Below are positions 29,583 through 39,132 of a DNA stretch of 64,000 bases, in pieces; the stretch's first letter is position 1; each line of letters starts with the position of its first letter. Made by a program: the position numbers and the translations under genes. Source of the DNA: Devosia sp. 1566 (lineage in GTDB: Bacteria; Pseudomonadota; Alphaproteobacteria; Rhizobiales; Devosiaceae); NCBI RefSeq assembly GCF_004005995.1, contig NZ_CP034767.1, forward strand, positions 2,542,001 through 2,606,000, in the 5' to 3' direction. The notes below the pieces were generated by a model that saw nothing but the letters and a program-made list of their open reading frames with translations, was not told the DNA's origin and did not search any database.

Positions 29583-30721
29583 GCGAAATGGCCGAACAAG
29601 CTGCCGTGCTCGAAGCCCCACGCAATGGCTGGCTGTCCCCAATCAACCAGCGGCGCCTCGCCAATTTTCGCGCCAACCGGCGGGGCTTCTGGTCGCTTTG
29701 GATCTTCCTTGTCCTCTTCATCCTCACGCTGGGATCTGAATTCATCGCCAATGACCGGCCCATCCTCGTCTCCTACAAGGGCGAACTGCTCTTTCCCGCC
29801 TTTGTGGATTATCCCGAATCCCAGTTCGGCGGCTTTCTTGCCGTCACCAATTACCGCGATCCCTTCATCGCTGACGAGATCAAGGCGAACGGCTGGGCAA
29901 TCTGGCCGCCCGTGCACTTCAGCTACGCCACTGTCGACAGCTACCTACCCTATTCCGGCGCCGTTGCGCCCAGCTGGACCATGGACCGCGCCGAAAACTG
30001 CGCCCGCTATCCCCTGGGGGTCGATGATCCCGAGTGCAATCTCGGCAATTACCACTGGCTGGGCACCGACGACCGCGGCCGTGACGTCCTCGCCCGCCTG
30101 CTCTATGGCTTCCGCATCTCCATCCTCTTCGGTCTCGTGCTGACCATTGCTTCCTCCATCATCGGCGTCGCCGCCGGTGCGGTGCAGGGCTATTTCGGCG
30201 GCTGGACCGATCTACTGATGCAGCGCTTCATCGAGATCTGGACCTCGATCCCCGCCCTGTATCTGCTGCTGATCATCTCGAGCTTCATTGCCCCAAGCTT
30301 CTGGGTGCTGCTTGGCATTCTCTTGCTGTTTTCTTGGGTCGCGCTCGTTGGCATCGTGCGCGCCGAATTCCTGCGCGGCCGCAATTTTGAATATATCGCC
30401 GCCGCCCGCGCCCTTGGCGTCGGCAACTGGACCATCATGATCCGCCACCTCCTTCCCAATGCCATGGTCGCCACGCTGACCTTCATGCCCTTTATTCTTT
30501 CGGGCTCCGTCGCCACCCTGACCTCGCTGGACTTCCTTGGCTTCGGCCTGCCCCCCGGCTCCCCTTCGCTTGGTGAACTCCTCGCCCAGGGCAAGAACAA
30601 CCTCCAAGCGCCCTGGCTCGGCCTCACCGGCTTTTTCACCATCGCCCTGATGATGACCCTCCTCGTCTTCATCGGCGAAGCCGTCCGCGACGCCTTCGAC
30701 CCCCGCCGGACCCTGGCATGA
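29579..30721 (+). CDS. yejE: Peptide/microcin C-type ABC transporter permease, YejE-like
   Basis: A 380-residue permease with an N-terminal soluble extension, TM1 about residues 35-55, a large periplasmic loop (about 60-160) characteristic of YejE, and the EAA loop AAARALGVGNWTIMIRHLLPNA. The region GLPPGSPSLGELLAQGKNN near the C-terminus is conserved among DppC/YejE. Its start overlaps yejB by 4 bases. Two copies of the C/G-rich palindromic repeat separate it from yejF. Confidence 0.92.
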   Translation: MSEMAEQAAVLEAPRNGWLSPINQRRLANFRANRRGFWSLWIFLVLFILTLGSEFIANDRPILVSYKGELLFPAFVDYPESQFGGFLAVTNYRDPFIADEIKANGWAIWPPVHFSYATVDSYLPYSGAVAPSWTMDRAENCARYPLGVDDPECNLGNYHWLGTDDRGRDVLARLLYGFRISILFGLVLTIASSIIGVAAGAVQGYFGGWTDLLMQRFIEIWTSIPALYLLLIISSFIAPSFWVLLGILLLFSWVALVGIVRAEFLRGRNFEYIAAARALGVGNWTIMIRHLLPNAMVATLTFMPFILSGSVATLTSLDFLGFGLPPGSPSLGELLAQGKNNLQAPWLGLTGFFTIALMMTLLVFIGEAVRDAFDPRRTLA

Positions 30722-30760
30722 TAGTCATTGTCCCCACCGATATCCGTGAGCTTCGCTCCA

Positions 30761-30797
30761 CCCCCTCCCCCTTGAGGGGAGGGCCGGGGTGGGGGTT
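30761..30797 (+). repeat. C/G-rich palindromic repeat, copy 1 (tail type A)
   Basis: Core CCCTCCCCCTTGAGGGGAGGG-like hairpin (stem CCTCCCC/GGGGAGG) followed by CCGGGGTGGGGGTTGAGG, in the yejE-yejF gap. The tail continues GGCCCCGCCGCAA as in other type A copies. Confidence 0.85.
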
Positions 30798-30853
30798 GAG
30801 GCCCCGCCGCAAACTCGGCGTGTGTGCTGATACGCCGGTGCCCAAACGAGCGG

Positions 30854-30889
30854 TCCCCTCCCCCTTGAGGGGAGGGCTAGGGAGGGGGT
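30854..30889 (+). repeat. C/G-rich palindromic repeat, copy 2 (tail type B)
   Basis: Same core hairpin, followed by CTAGGGAGGGGGTCCATCAAC, the type B tail. It lies 57 bases after copy 1 in direct orientation in the same gap. Confidence 0.85.
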
Positions 30890-30980
30890 CCATCAACGAA
30901 ACACGGCGGCCGCAACCAGCACCGGCATCCCGCCATCCGACCACTCAAGCCACCAATCACCACCATGAGGAGGCCACCCC

Positions 30981-32606
30981 ATGACCCCTCTCCTCTCCGT
31001 GCGCGACCTCACCATCAGCTTCGGCCCTGCCGATGCTGCCCACAACATCGCCTTTGATATCGCGCCAGGCGAAACCCTGGCGCTTGTGGGTGAAAGCGGC
31101 TCGGGCAAATCCGTCACCGCCCTGTCCATCCTCAAGCTCCTGCCGCCCACCGCCACCGTTGCGGGGGAAATCCAGCTCGGCGCCACCAACCTCGTTTCCG
31201 CCTCCGCCGCCGAACTGCGCGCCGTGCGCGGCAACCGCATTTCCATGATCTTCCAGGAGCCCATGAGCTCCCTCAATCCTGTCCACACCGTTGAGCGCCA
31301 GATCGGTGAAGTGCTTGCGGTCCATCGTGGCCTGCGCCCCAACGCCGCCCGCGCCCGCACCCTGGAACTGCTCGATCAGGTCGGCATCCCCGATCCCGCC
31401 AGTCGCCTCGCCTCCTATCCGCATCAGCTTTCGGGCGGCCAGCGCCAGCGCGTGATGATCGCCATGGCGCTCGCCAACGAGCCGGACCTCCTGATCGCCG
31501 ACGAGCCCACCACCGCGCTCGACGTTACCGTCCAGGCGCAGATCCTGACCCTCCTCAAGCAGTTGCAGGCGCGGCTGGGCATGGCCATGCTCTTTATCAC
31601 CCATGACCTCGGCATCGTCCGCCGCATCGCCGACCGGGTCTGCGTCATGCAGGCCGGCGAGATTGTTGAAACCGGCGCGGTCAAAGCCCTCTTTGCCGCG
31701 CCCCAACACCCCTATACCCAGCGCCTCCTCGCCGCCGAGCCCAAGGGCGCCCCGCCGCCGGCCCGCCCCGATGCACCGATCGCGCTAGAAGCCAAGGACC
31801 TGCGCGTCTGGTTTCCGATCAAGCGTGGCTTGCTGCGCCGCACTGTCGGCCACATCAAGGCAGTGGACGGGATCGACCTGGCCATCCGCCAGGGCGAAAC
31901 CCTTGGTGTTGTCGGTGAAAGCGGCTCGGGCAAATCCACCCTGGGTCTGGCCCTCCTCCGCCTCATCGCCTCGCAGGGCCGCATCGTCGTGCTTGGCAAC
32001 GAGGTGCACGAACGCTCTTGGCGCGCCATGCGCCCGCTGCGCGCCGATCTGCAGATCGTCTTTCAGGATCCTTTCGGCTCGCTCAGCCCGCGCCTTTCGG
32101 TTGACCGCATCATCGGCGAAGGGCTCGAAGTTCACGCCCCAAAACTCGACGCCGCCGAGCGCGACCGCCGCGTCGTCCGAGCGCTTGAGGAGGTCGGCCT
32201 CTCGCCCGCCACCCGCTTCCGCTATCCCCACGAATTCTCGGGCGGCCAGCGCCAGCGCATTGCCATTGCCCGCGCGATCGTGCTCGAGCCGCGCTTCTTG
32301 GTGCTCGACGAGCCGACCTCGGCGCTCGATGTCTCCATCCAGGCCCAGATCGTCGATCTCCTGCGCGACATTCAGGCCCGGCGCGGCCTCACCTATCTGT
32401 TCATCTCCCACGATCTTAAAGTCGTGCGCGCCCTCGCCAATACCCTCCTCGTCATGCGCAATGGCAAGGTGGTGGAAAGTGGAGCCGCCGTCGATGTCTT
32501 TGCCGCGCCCCAGACGGACTATACCCGCGCGCTTATGGCCGCCGCCTTCGACATTGCCACCACCGACACGCGTGATCTTGATCCGCCTGCCCCTGTCGGC
32601 CCATGA
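30981..32606 (+). CDS. yejF: Peptide/microcin C-type ABC transporter, fused ATP-binding protein, YejF-like
   Basis: A 541-residue protein with two complete ABC ATPase domains in tandem, as in YejF. Domain 1 has Walker [13 protein letters not shown] (about residues 36-47), signature LSGGQRQR and Walker [13 protein letters not shown]; domain 2 (from about 265) has [20 protein letters not shown] and [15 protein letters not shown] 30981 has GAGGAGG at 8-base spacing. Two repeats inserted between yejE and this gene leave the operon order intact. Confidence 0.95.
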   Translation: MTPLLSVRDLTISFGPADAAHNIAFDIAPGETLALVGESGSGKSVTALSILKLLPPTATVAGEIQLGATNLVSASAAELRAVRGNRISMIFQEPMSSLNPVHTVERQIGEVLAVHRGLRPNAARARTLELLDQVGIPDPASRLASYPHQLSGGQRQRVMIAMALANEPDLLIADEPTTALDVTVQAQILTLLKQLQARLGMAMLFITHDLGIVRRIADRVCVMQAGEIVETGAVKALFAAPQHPYTQRLLAAEPKGAPPPARPDAPIALEAKDLRVWFPIKRGLLRRTVGHIKAVDGIDLAIRQGETLGVVGESGSGKSTLGLALLRLIASQGRIVVLGNEVHERSWRAMRPLRADLQIVFQDPFGSLSPRLSVDRIIGEGLEVHAPKLDAAERDRRVVRALEEVGLSPATRFRYPHEFSGGQRQRIAIARAIVLEPRFLVLDEPTSALDVSIQAQIVDLLRDIQARRGLTYLFISHDLKVVRALANTLLVMRNGKVVESGAAVDVFAAPQTDYTRALMAAAFDIATTDTRDLDPPAPVGP

Positions 32607-32658
32607 CAAACCAGCCTAGATTCCAACCACAGTTTCTGCCCATGTTCGGAGCCAGCCG

Positions 32659-34509
32659 ATGAAGTTTGCGCCCCTTGTTGCCACCGCCCTGGCCCTGTTC
32701 TGCCTTGCCCTGCCCGCCGGGGCCCAGACCCCGACTGGCGTTTGGACCTCATCCTTCATCATGGAAGGCGAGCCCAAATACCCCGATGGATTCCCCCATT
32801 TCGATTACGTCAATGTCGATGCGCCCAAGGCCGGCACGGTGCGGCTGGGCAGCCTGGGCGGCTTCGATACCTTCAACCCAATCCTTCCCAAGGGTGAGCC
32901 CGCCGACGGCGTCGGCCTGCTGTTCGAAACCCTGCTGACCCCCTCCCTTGATGAGGTCAGCGCCTATTACGGCCTGCTCGCCGAAAGCCTGCAGATCGCC
33001 CCGGACTACGGTGCAGTCACCTTCCGGATGAACCCCAAGGCGCGCTGGCACGATGGCCAGCCGGTCACAGCCGAAGACGTGGTCTGGACCTTCGAAAAGA
33101 ACATCGAACTCAATCCCGACCGCATGCAGTACTATGCCAATATCGAAAGCGCCGAAGTCACCGCGCCCGGCGAGGTGACCTTCACCTTCAACCAGACCGG
33201 CAACCGCGAATTGCCGCTGATCCTCGGGCAATTACAGGTGTTTCCCAAGCACTGGTGGGAGGGCACCGACGCCAATGGCAAGCAGCGCGACATCGCCCAG
33301 TCTACCCTTGAGCCGCCCTTGGGCTCGGGCCCCTATCGCCTCGCCAGCTTCGATGCGGGCCGCACCATCACCTATACCCGCGTCGAGGATTACTGGGGCG
33401 CCGACCACCCAACCCAGATCGGTCAGAACAATTTCAGCGAATACCGCATCGAGTACTTCCTCGATCTGACCGTGCAGTTCGAGGCCTTCAAGGGCGACCA
33501 GTTCGATTGGTGGAACGAGAATTCCGCGCGCCGCTGGGCCACCGCCTATGATTTCCCTGCCGTCGCTCAAGGCCGCATCATCCAGGAACTCTTCCCCCAG
33601 GATTATGCCAATTCCGGCCTCATGATCGGCTTTGTGCCCAATCTGCGTCGCGAAAAATTCCAGGATCAGCGCGTGCGCCAAGCCCTCAACTACGCTTTCA
33701 ACTTCGAGGAGCTGAGCAACACCCTGTTTTATGGCCAGTATGAGCGCGTCGACAGCTACTTCTTCGGCCTGCCCTTCCGCTCCACCGGCTTGCCCGAGGG
33801 CGAGGAACTGGAAGTGCTCGAATCCGTGCGTGACCTCGTGCCCGCCAGCGTCTTCACCGAGCCCTACACCAATCCAGTCGGCGGCGATCCAACCAAGCTG
33901 CGCGCCAATCTGCGTACCGCGCTCGGCCTCCTCACCGAAGCCGGCTACCGCCTCGAGGGCAACCGTCTCATCGATGCCAATGGTCAGCAGCTGAGCTTTG
34001 AAATCCTGCTCAACGGCCCCACCATCGAGCCTGTCGCCGCCAACCTCGTCACCAACCTCGCCCAGATCGGCGTCGCCGTCTCGCTGCGCACCGTCGACAG
34101 CCCGCAATACATCAACCGCCTGCGCTCCTTCGACTACGACGTAACCTATGCCGGCTGGCCGCAATCCTTCTCGCCGGGCAACGAGCAGCGCTACTTCTTC
34201 GGCTCCTCAACGGTCAACGAAGAGGGCTCGCAGAACTATGCCGGCATTGCCGATCCCGGCATCGACGCCCTGATCGACAAGCTTGTGGTCGCCGATGACC
34301 GCGCCACCCAGGAAGCCGTCACCAAGGCGCTCGACCGGGTGCTGCTTGCCCATCATTTCGTGGTGCCGTCCTATTCCCTGCGCACCTCGCGCATCGCGCA
34401 CTGGGACCGCTTCAGCCACCCCGAGCCCCTGCCCGAATTCTCCAGCGGCTTCCCCACCATCTGGTGGTGGGACGAAGCCAAGGCCGCCAAAACCGGTGGC
34501 GCTCGCTAG
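32659..34509 (+). CDS. yejA: Periplasmic peptide/microcin C-type binding protein, YejA-like
   Basis: A 616-residue family-5 solute-binding protein. A signal peptide (MKFAPLVATALALFCLALPA, cleaved near GAQ) is followed by the YejA-type region KYPDGFPHFDYVNVDAPKAG and GGFDTFNPILPKG. The binding-domain motifs DGQPVTAEDVVWTFEKN and LGSGPYRLASFDAGRTITY are clear. Here the binding-protein gene is last (B-E-F-A), whereas E. coli has A-B-E-F. The gap to yejF is 52 bases. Confidence 0.92.
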   Translation: MKFAPLVATALALFCLALPAGAQTPTGVWTSSFIMEGEPKYPDGFPHFDYVNVDAPKAGTVRLGSLGGFDTFNPILPKGEPADGVGLLFETLLTPSLDEVSAYYGLLAESLQIAPDYGAVTFRMNPKARWHDGQPVTAEDVVWTFEKNIELNPDRMQYYANIESAEVTAPGEVTFTFNQTGNRELPLILGQLQVFPKHWWEGTDANGKQRDIAQSTLEPPLGSGPYRLASFDAGRTITYTRVEDYWGADHPTQIGQNNFSEYRIEYFLDLTVQFEAFKGDQFDWWNENSARRWATAYDFPAVAQGRIIQELFPQDYANSGLMIGFVPNLRREKFQDQRVRQALNYAFNFEELSNTLFYGQYERVDSYFFGLPFRSTGLPEGEELEVLESVRDLVPASVFTEPYTNPVGGDPTKLRANLRTALGLLTEAGYRLEGNRLIDANGQQLSFEILLNGPTIEPVAANLVTNLAQIGVAVSLRTVDSPQYINRLRSFDYDVTYAGWPQSFSPGNEQRYFFGSSTVNEEGSQNYAGIADPGIDALIDKLVVADDRATQEAVTKALDRVLLAHHFVVPSYSLRTSRIAHWDRFSHPEPLPEFSSGFPTIWWWDEAKAAKTGGAR

Positions 34510-34511
34510 CA

Positions 34512-34540
34512 AAAAAACTGGGCCGGCAACAGCCGGCCCT
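34512..34540 (-). terminator. Terminator between yejA and tamB
   Basis: GGGCCGGC-AACA-GCCGGCCC; read on the minus strand the hairpin is followed by AGTTTTTTT, so it is a good intrinsic terminator for transcripts arriving from tamB. On the plus strand it forms the same hairpin right after the yejA stop without a T run. Confidence 0.75.
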
Positions 34541-34680
34541 CGCCTCACAGCAATCGGTCAAGGGCTTGAACCCGCCCGCGACCGCGATTGTCACCCCCGG
34601 CCTTGAGCCAGGGCCCATCCTGATCTTGCAGAGGGCGCCCCTATACAACGCCCTCCACGGCACCAAAGCTAAGGGCGAAC

Positions 34681-34715
34681 CCTCCCCTCCCCCTTAAGGG
34701 GACGGGGGTGCGGGT
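34681..34715 (+). repeat. C/G-rich palindromic repeat, copy 3 (tail type B, degenerate)
   Basis: CCTCCCCCTTAAGGGGACGGGGGTGCGGGTCCCTCAGCAACG-like element (quoted in part: CCCCCTTAAGGGG then GGGTCCCTCAG). It lies in the 291-base yejA-tamB gap; apart from this copy and the hairpin at 34512-34540 I see nothing else there. Confidence 0.75.
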
Positions 34716-34800
34716 CCCTCAGCAACGCTCCTTCCCGGCCCCGGCACTGAGCCGGAGCCCATCACGAGATCGCTCGGCCAACCAACACAGGCAAGCCCCC

Positions 34801-37800
34801 TCAATAATCCTTCTCGTAATACACCCCGAGCGCGGATTCGCCGTTCTGTCCAGCAGCGCCCGTCACCTTGAGGTCGTCAGTCACATCGAGATTGATCGTC
34901 ACCCGGCTCTGCCCGCCGGCACCAGCCTGCACGCCCAGATACACATTGTCCTGGATATAAGTGCCGGCTTGCACGGCCACATTGCCTTCCGCGTCGGTGA
35001 CCACATCGAGATCATCGAGCCCGGCAGCACCGCGCAAGGAGTCCACGAGGCCTCCACCGCCGCCGCCCATCAGTTCGGCCGCCGCGCCCGCCAGCCGCGC
35101 CAGCTGCAGCGGCGACAGTTCACCCATAGAGCGTTTGAAGATTAGCCGCGCCAGCACTTCATCCTGCGGCAACACCGGATTGGAGGTGAAGGTCACCTCG
35201 ACATCCGACACCCGGCCTGCGACCGTAACGAACACCGTAATGTCGTCGCCCTCGGTGCTCGCGACAAAATTGATCACGGGATCCAGATCGCCCACCAGCG
35301 TGACAATGCCGCTATCAAACACGATGCGTTGACCCAAAAGGCTCAACCGCCCGCGATTGAGCTCGAACGCCCCCACCGGCTGGATATCGTTGAGCGGTCC
35401 GGTGAGCCGCACCGTGCCCCCCACTTCCGCATCAAGCCCGCGGCCGCGCACAAAGATCTGGTTGGGTGCGTTGACATTGACATCAAGCACGACGCCGGCT
35501 GGCCGCGTACGCGGCACCGGTACCCCGCCGCGGGTGGTCACCTCCGCCCGGGCAAGGGTTTGCGCCACATCGCGCGGCGGGCGCACATGCTCCACCTCGA
35601 CCAGCGCCGCACCGCCACCGAAATTCTCGGGCACGGTGATATTGGCTTCCTCGACGAGGAGATTGCCGCTCAGCAGGGGCGAACCGGTCAGATTGCCCGT
35701 CAGTGCCAGATCGCCCGATGCGGTCGCCACGAACAGGTCGCCATCGGCGTAACGGGCCGAACGCAGCGCCAGCCGCAAATCGGCCGGGAAACCACCGGTC
35801 AGTCCCACCGTACCGGAGGCCGAAACCGTACCCCCCGTGGCGAGCTGCGCCCCAAGGCTATTGATCGCCAGCTGCGTGCCCGAAAGGCTCGCCGAGCCGG
35901 TGATCCCCACCAGCCGCAGATTGAGCTCGGGATCGACATAGCCCGCATTGCTGGTGGAAACTGAGCCGCCAAATTGCGGCGCCTGCAGGCTCCCCCTCAC
36001 TTGGGCGTCAAGTTGCACCGTGCCGCTCAACTGCGCGCCGCGATCGGCGACGAAGCGGTTGGCCAGGGTCAGCGGCGCCGCGCCCTGCAAGCGCAGATCG
36101 AGCCCCTCGCCCGCCAGCGGCACGCTGCCGCTGCCCGAAACGGTCAACCCGCCCGCGCCATTGGCCTGCACCGACCCAAGCCGCACCACGCCCCCGCCAA
36201 AACTGCCTTCGGCGGTCAGCGCCAGCGGGGCCACCCCATAATCGCGGATCGCGGCTGCATTGATCCCCGCCCCGCGTGCGGTAAACTGCACCTGCGGATC
36301 GCTGCCGCTGCCGGTAATGCGGGCCTGCCCATCGAGCGTTCCCGCCAGGCCCAAATCCGGGGCCACCGCATTGGCAATCGACAGCGGCAGGGAATTGACC
36401 TCGAGCGCAATGTCGAGCACGTCCCCGGCCGAGCCGGTCGCTGTGATCGAGCCCGAACCCACATCGAAGCGCACGGCCTGCAACGCAACATTGTTGCCGC
36501 TCACCTGCAGCACGGTTGGCTGCGCCAGGCGCGCCGAAAGTTCCCCTTGCGCCAGTTGCGCCCGATCGAGCGCCAGCCGATAGCCGCCCTCCACCGGAGC
36601 CAGCGATCCCGCCACGTCCACATCGGTGCCCGTCGCCAGCCGCGCCTGTGCGTCAAACGCGGTGGTGTCGCCGGTCTGGTTCGCCGTCGCCTCAAGGGTC
36701 TGGATCGTCACCCCCGCGGCCGCGACCGTGCTCGCATTAACCCGGCCATCAACCGCCGGCACCCCAAAGAGATCACCCATCTCGGCGGTAAAATCAGCGG
36801 CGCCTACCTGAATATCGTTGATCCGAAGGCCGGAGACATCGCCATTGACGCTGGCATTCTGCTTGCCATCAACACCCGACAACACTGCCCGAGCATTGAT
36901 CGCGCCGCGCGCTTCCACCAGCGCCAGCGCTGCCGCCACCGAAATATCGGGCGCCGCAACCACGAGATCACCATCGATCAGCCCGCTGGCCACATTGCGC
37001 ACCAGCCCGCCAGTGATTTCCGCGCCCACAGTCTGGAACGCAATGTTGCGTAGAGCCTGGGTATCGGCATTCACATCCACATCGGCCCCGAGGCTCGAGC
37101 GGTGTCCGTCAACGAAAGCGGTGCCGGTAACGGCGCCCGCGAGCCGCGCGTCCTGGTATTGCCCGGCAAAGCCCAGCGCCGCTTCGCGCAAGGGCCGTCC
37201 GGCCAGCGTGCCGCTCGGAATGGTGGCGTCAAGATCAAGCGCAATCACGCCCTCCTGGCCCTTGGCGGTGCCCACGACACTGAGCGCGCCGGTTGCTTCG
37301 GGCGAGAGCAGCGCCAGGTCGGCCAAGCCGAGATTGAAGGTGAAATCGGCCGCGCTGGACGAGAAGGTGCCGTCCGCCAGTACCTGCACCTGCTGGTTGG
37401 CGATGCGGAATTCCTTGGCGGTCAGCCCCGCCTCGGTGCGCGCCACCAGGCCGGACAGGGCAACCTCGCCCTGCAACAGATTGTCTGCCAACTCGTCATC
37501 GATCTTCAGATCGCGCCCGGTGCCGTCGAGTTCGAGCGTGAACACCCCGGTCACCGGCATGACGCTGCCGGTCGCCCGCAGCGTCAGCCCGCCATCGAGC
37601 TCCCGCCCAGCCAGTCCCGAGAACGGCGCAATGCTGGCCGTTTCGATCGCGATGTCGCCGGTAAAATCGAGGCCCGAAATGGTGCCCGACAGCGCCGCTG
37701 TCAGGGCTTCCCCGACAACGCGCAACTCGGCCAGCTCAACGGGCTGGCCGGCATTCCATAGGCCCGCAATGCCAACGCCGATCCCGTTGCCCAGCGCCGC

Positions 37801-39132
37801 TTCCACCTCGGGCGATGCTGCAATGCCGCCCAGCGTGCCATCGCCATTAAAGGTCAGGCGGCGAGTGGCCGGGTCGGACAGATTGGCCGCAACGCCACCT
37901 AGATTGAACGCCAGCGTATCCGCTGCAAAGCCCTCGGTCGCGTATTGCGTTACCGAAAAGCTCGAACTCCAGTCCTCGCTGTCGCCCACCCCGTAATCCA
38001 CTGCGAGCACGGCCGATTGCACCGTAGTTGCGGCGCCCGGCACCGGCAGCGTCACCGGCGCGCCTGTGCTGTCCGCGATATTGGCGCGCAGCACCAACTC
38101 ACGCAGGAAATTGTCCGGCGTGGTTTGCGCCGAAGCTTCCAGCGCCAGTTGCCCGCCGCTCAGCCGCAAGCCACTGATGCTCAACCCGCCTTCCGAGCGC
38201 ACCAGCGCATCGGCCGACAGCACCGATTCAGCGCCAAAGAAGGGCCGGTAGGGCTCGGCCACCAGCATCGCGAGCGGCCCGCGCACATCCAGGTCGATAT
38301 TGTGGCCCTCGCCCGTCTGCGTGATCTGGGCGCCGCCCGACAGCGCGGTTTGCCCATTGGCCACCAGCGTCAGCTGCGTTTGCAGCCCGGCCACCGGGCC
38401 CGATCCCGTCAGCCGCAGTTCCACCGCCGGCCGCCCATCGATGCGCAACAGATTGGCCAACACGCCGTTTTCGGGCTCCACCAGCGCGAGCGCCAGCTCG
38501 ATGCTGCTGGTTTCATTGCTGTAGGCAACATCGAGATCGAGCGTTCCGCCCGGCCCGTCGAGCCGGATAATATCGAGCTGCGCATCAAGATTGCCGTCGG
38601 CCAGCGTAAACCCGCCGGCCAGCGAAATCTCGGAGGCGAGACCAAACACGTCCTCGCCAAAGCTCACCCGCGGAACGGCCAGTTCCTCGATGGTGATGGC
38701 CACAGGGAACTCGGGCACGCTGAACGGCACGGCCTCGGGGGCCGGCAGGTCGAGCTGGTCATTGGGTATGGCATTGCGCAGGTATTCGATGGAATCGGCT
38801 GCAAGCGAACGCACTTCCAGGCGCCCCAGCAGCAGCGCGCCTTGGTTCCAGTTCAGCCGCGCATTGTTGACGCGCAGCCATACGCCCTCCGCGTCGGCTA
38901 TGGTGATCTCGCGGATCACCACATTGGAGCCGAGCGCCCCTTCGATATTGGACAGCTGGATCTGCCGTTCAGGGGTCGATAGCCGGTCCTGCACGAAATT
39001 GGTGATCCAGTTCTTCTGCTCTTCTTCGCCCCCGTCCTGGGACAGCGACAGCGCCGTGGCGCCAAACAGGAGCGCGAGCGCCAGAACCACAAGCGCCGCA
39101 AACCGCCGCCGAAAGAACGGGAAAAGTGCCAT
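34801..39132 (-). CDS. tamB: Translocation and assembly module protein TamB
   Basis: A 1443-residue envelope protein. An N-terminal signal anchor (MALFPFFRRRFAALVVLAL, about residues 8-28) is followed by an extended beta-rich body with many AsmA-like repeats, and a C-terminal DUF490/TamB domain (about 1150-1443, e.g. RGRGLDAEVGGTVRLTGPL and GALGVYYEKDY-type end LGVYYEKDY). TamB spans the periplasm and works with TamA in outer-membrane protein insertion or lipid transport. ATG 39132 shares its A with the TGA of tamA, so a TTG one codon earlier is not needed. Length is usual for the family. Confidence 0.94.
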   Translation of the reverse strand: MALFPFFRRRFAALVVLALALLFGATALSLSQDGGEEEQKNWITNFVQDRLSTPERQIQLSNIEGALGSNVVIREITIADAEGVWLRVNNARLNWNQGALLLGRLEVRSLAADSIEYLRNAIPNDQLDLPAPEAVPFSVPEFPVAITIEELAVPRVSFGEDVFGLASEISLAGGFTLADGNLDAQLDIIRLDGPGGTLDLDVAYSNETSSIELALALVEPENGVLANLLRIDGRPAVELRLTGSGPVAGLQTQLTLVANGQTALSGGAQITQTGEGHNIDLDVRGPLAMLVAEPYRPFFGAESVLSADALVRSEGGLSISGLRLSGGQLALEASAQTTPDNFLRELVLRANIADSTGAPVTLPVPGAATTVQSAVLAVDYGVGDSEDWSSSFSVTQYATEGFAADTLAFNLGGVAANLSDPATRRLTFNGDGTLGGIAASPEVEAALGNGIGVGIAGLWNAGQPVELAELRVVGEALTAALSGTISGLDFTGDIAIETASIAPFSGLAGRELDGGLTLRATGSVMPVTGVFTLELDGTGRDLKIDDELADNLLQGEVALSGLVARTEAGLTAKEFRIANQQVQVLADGTFSSSAADFTFNLGLADLALLSPEATGALSVVGTAKGQEGVIALDLDATIPSGTLAGRPLREAALGFAGQYQDARLAGAVTGTAFVDGHRSSLGADVDVNADTQALRNIAFQTVGAEITGGLVRNVASGLIDGDLVVAAPDISVAAALALVEARGAINARAVLSGVDGKQNASVNGDVSGLRINDIQVGAADFTAEMGDLFGVPAVDGRVNASTVAAAGVTIQTLEATANQTGDTTAFDAQARLATGTDVDVAGSLAPVEGGYRLALDRAQLAQGELSARLAQPTVLQVSGNNVALQAVRFDVGSGSITATGSAGDVLDIALEVNSLPLSIANAVAPDLGLAGTLDGQARITGSGSDPQVQFTARGAGINAAAIRDYGVAPLALTAEGSFGGGVVRLGSVQANGAGGLTVSGSGSVPLAGEGLDLRLQGAAPLTLANRFVADRGAQLSGTVQLDAQVRGSLQAPQFGGSVSTSNAGYVDPELNLRLVGITGSASLSGTQLAINSLGAQLATGGTVSASGTVGLTGGFPADLRLALRSARYADGDLFVATASGDLALTGNLTGSPLLSGNLLVEEANITVPENFGGGAALVEVEHVRPPRDVAQTLARAEVTTRGGVPVPRTRPAGVVLDVNVNAPNQIFVRGRGLDAEVGGTVRLTGPLNDIQPVGAFELNRGRLSLLGQRIVFDSGIVTLVGDLDPVINFVASTEGDDITVFVTVAGRVSDVEVTFTSNPVLPQDEVLARLIFKRSMGELSPLQLARLAGAAAELMGGGGGGLVDSLRGAAGLDDLDVVTDAEGNVAVQAGTYIQDNVYLGVQAGAGGQSRVTINLDVTDDLKVTGAAGQNGESALGVYYEKDY

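Noticed and set aside
30718..30984. Open frame of 88 codons between yejE and yejF
   Set aside because: It consists mainly of two copies of the palindromic repeat and has no ribosome binding site.
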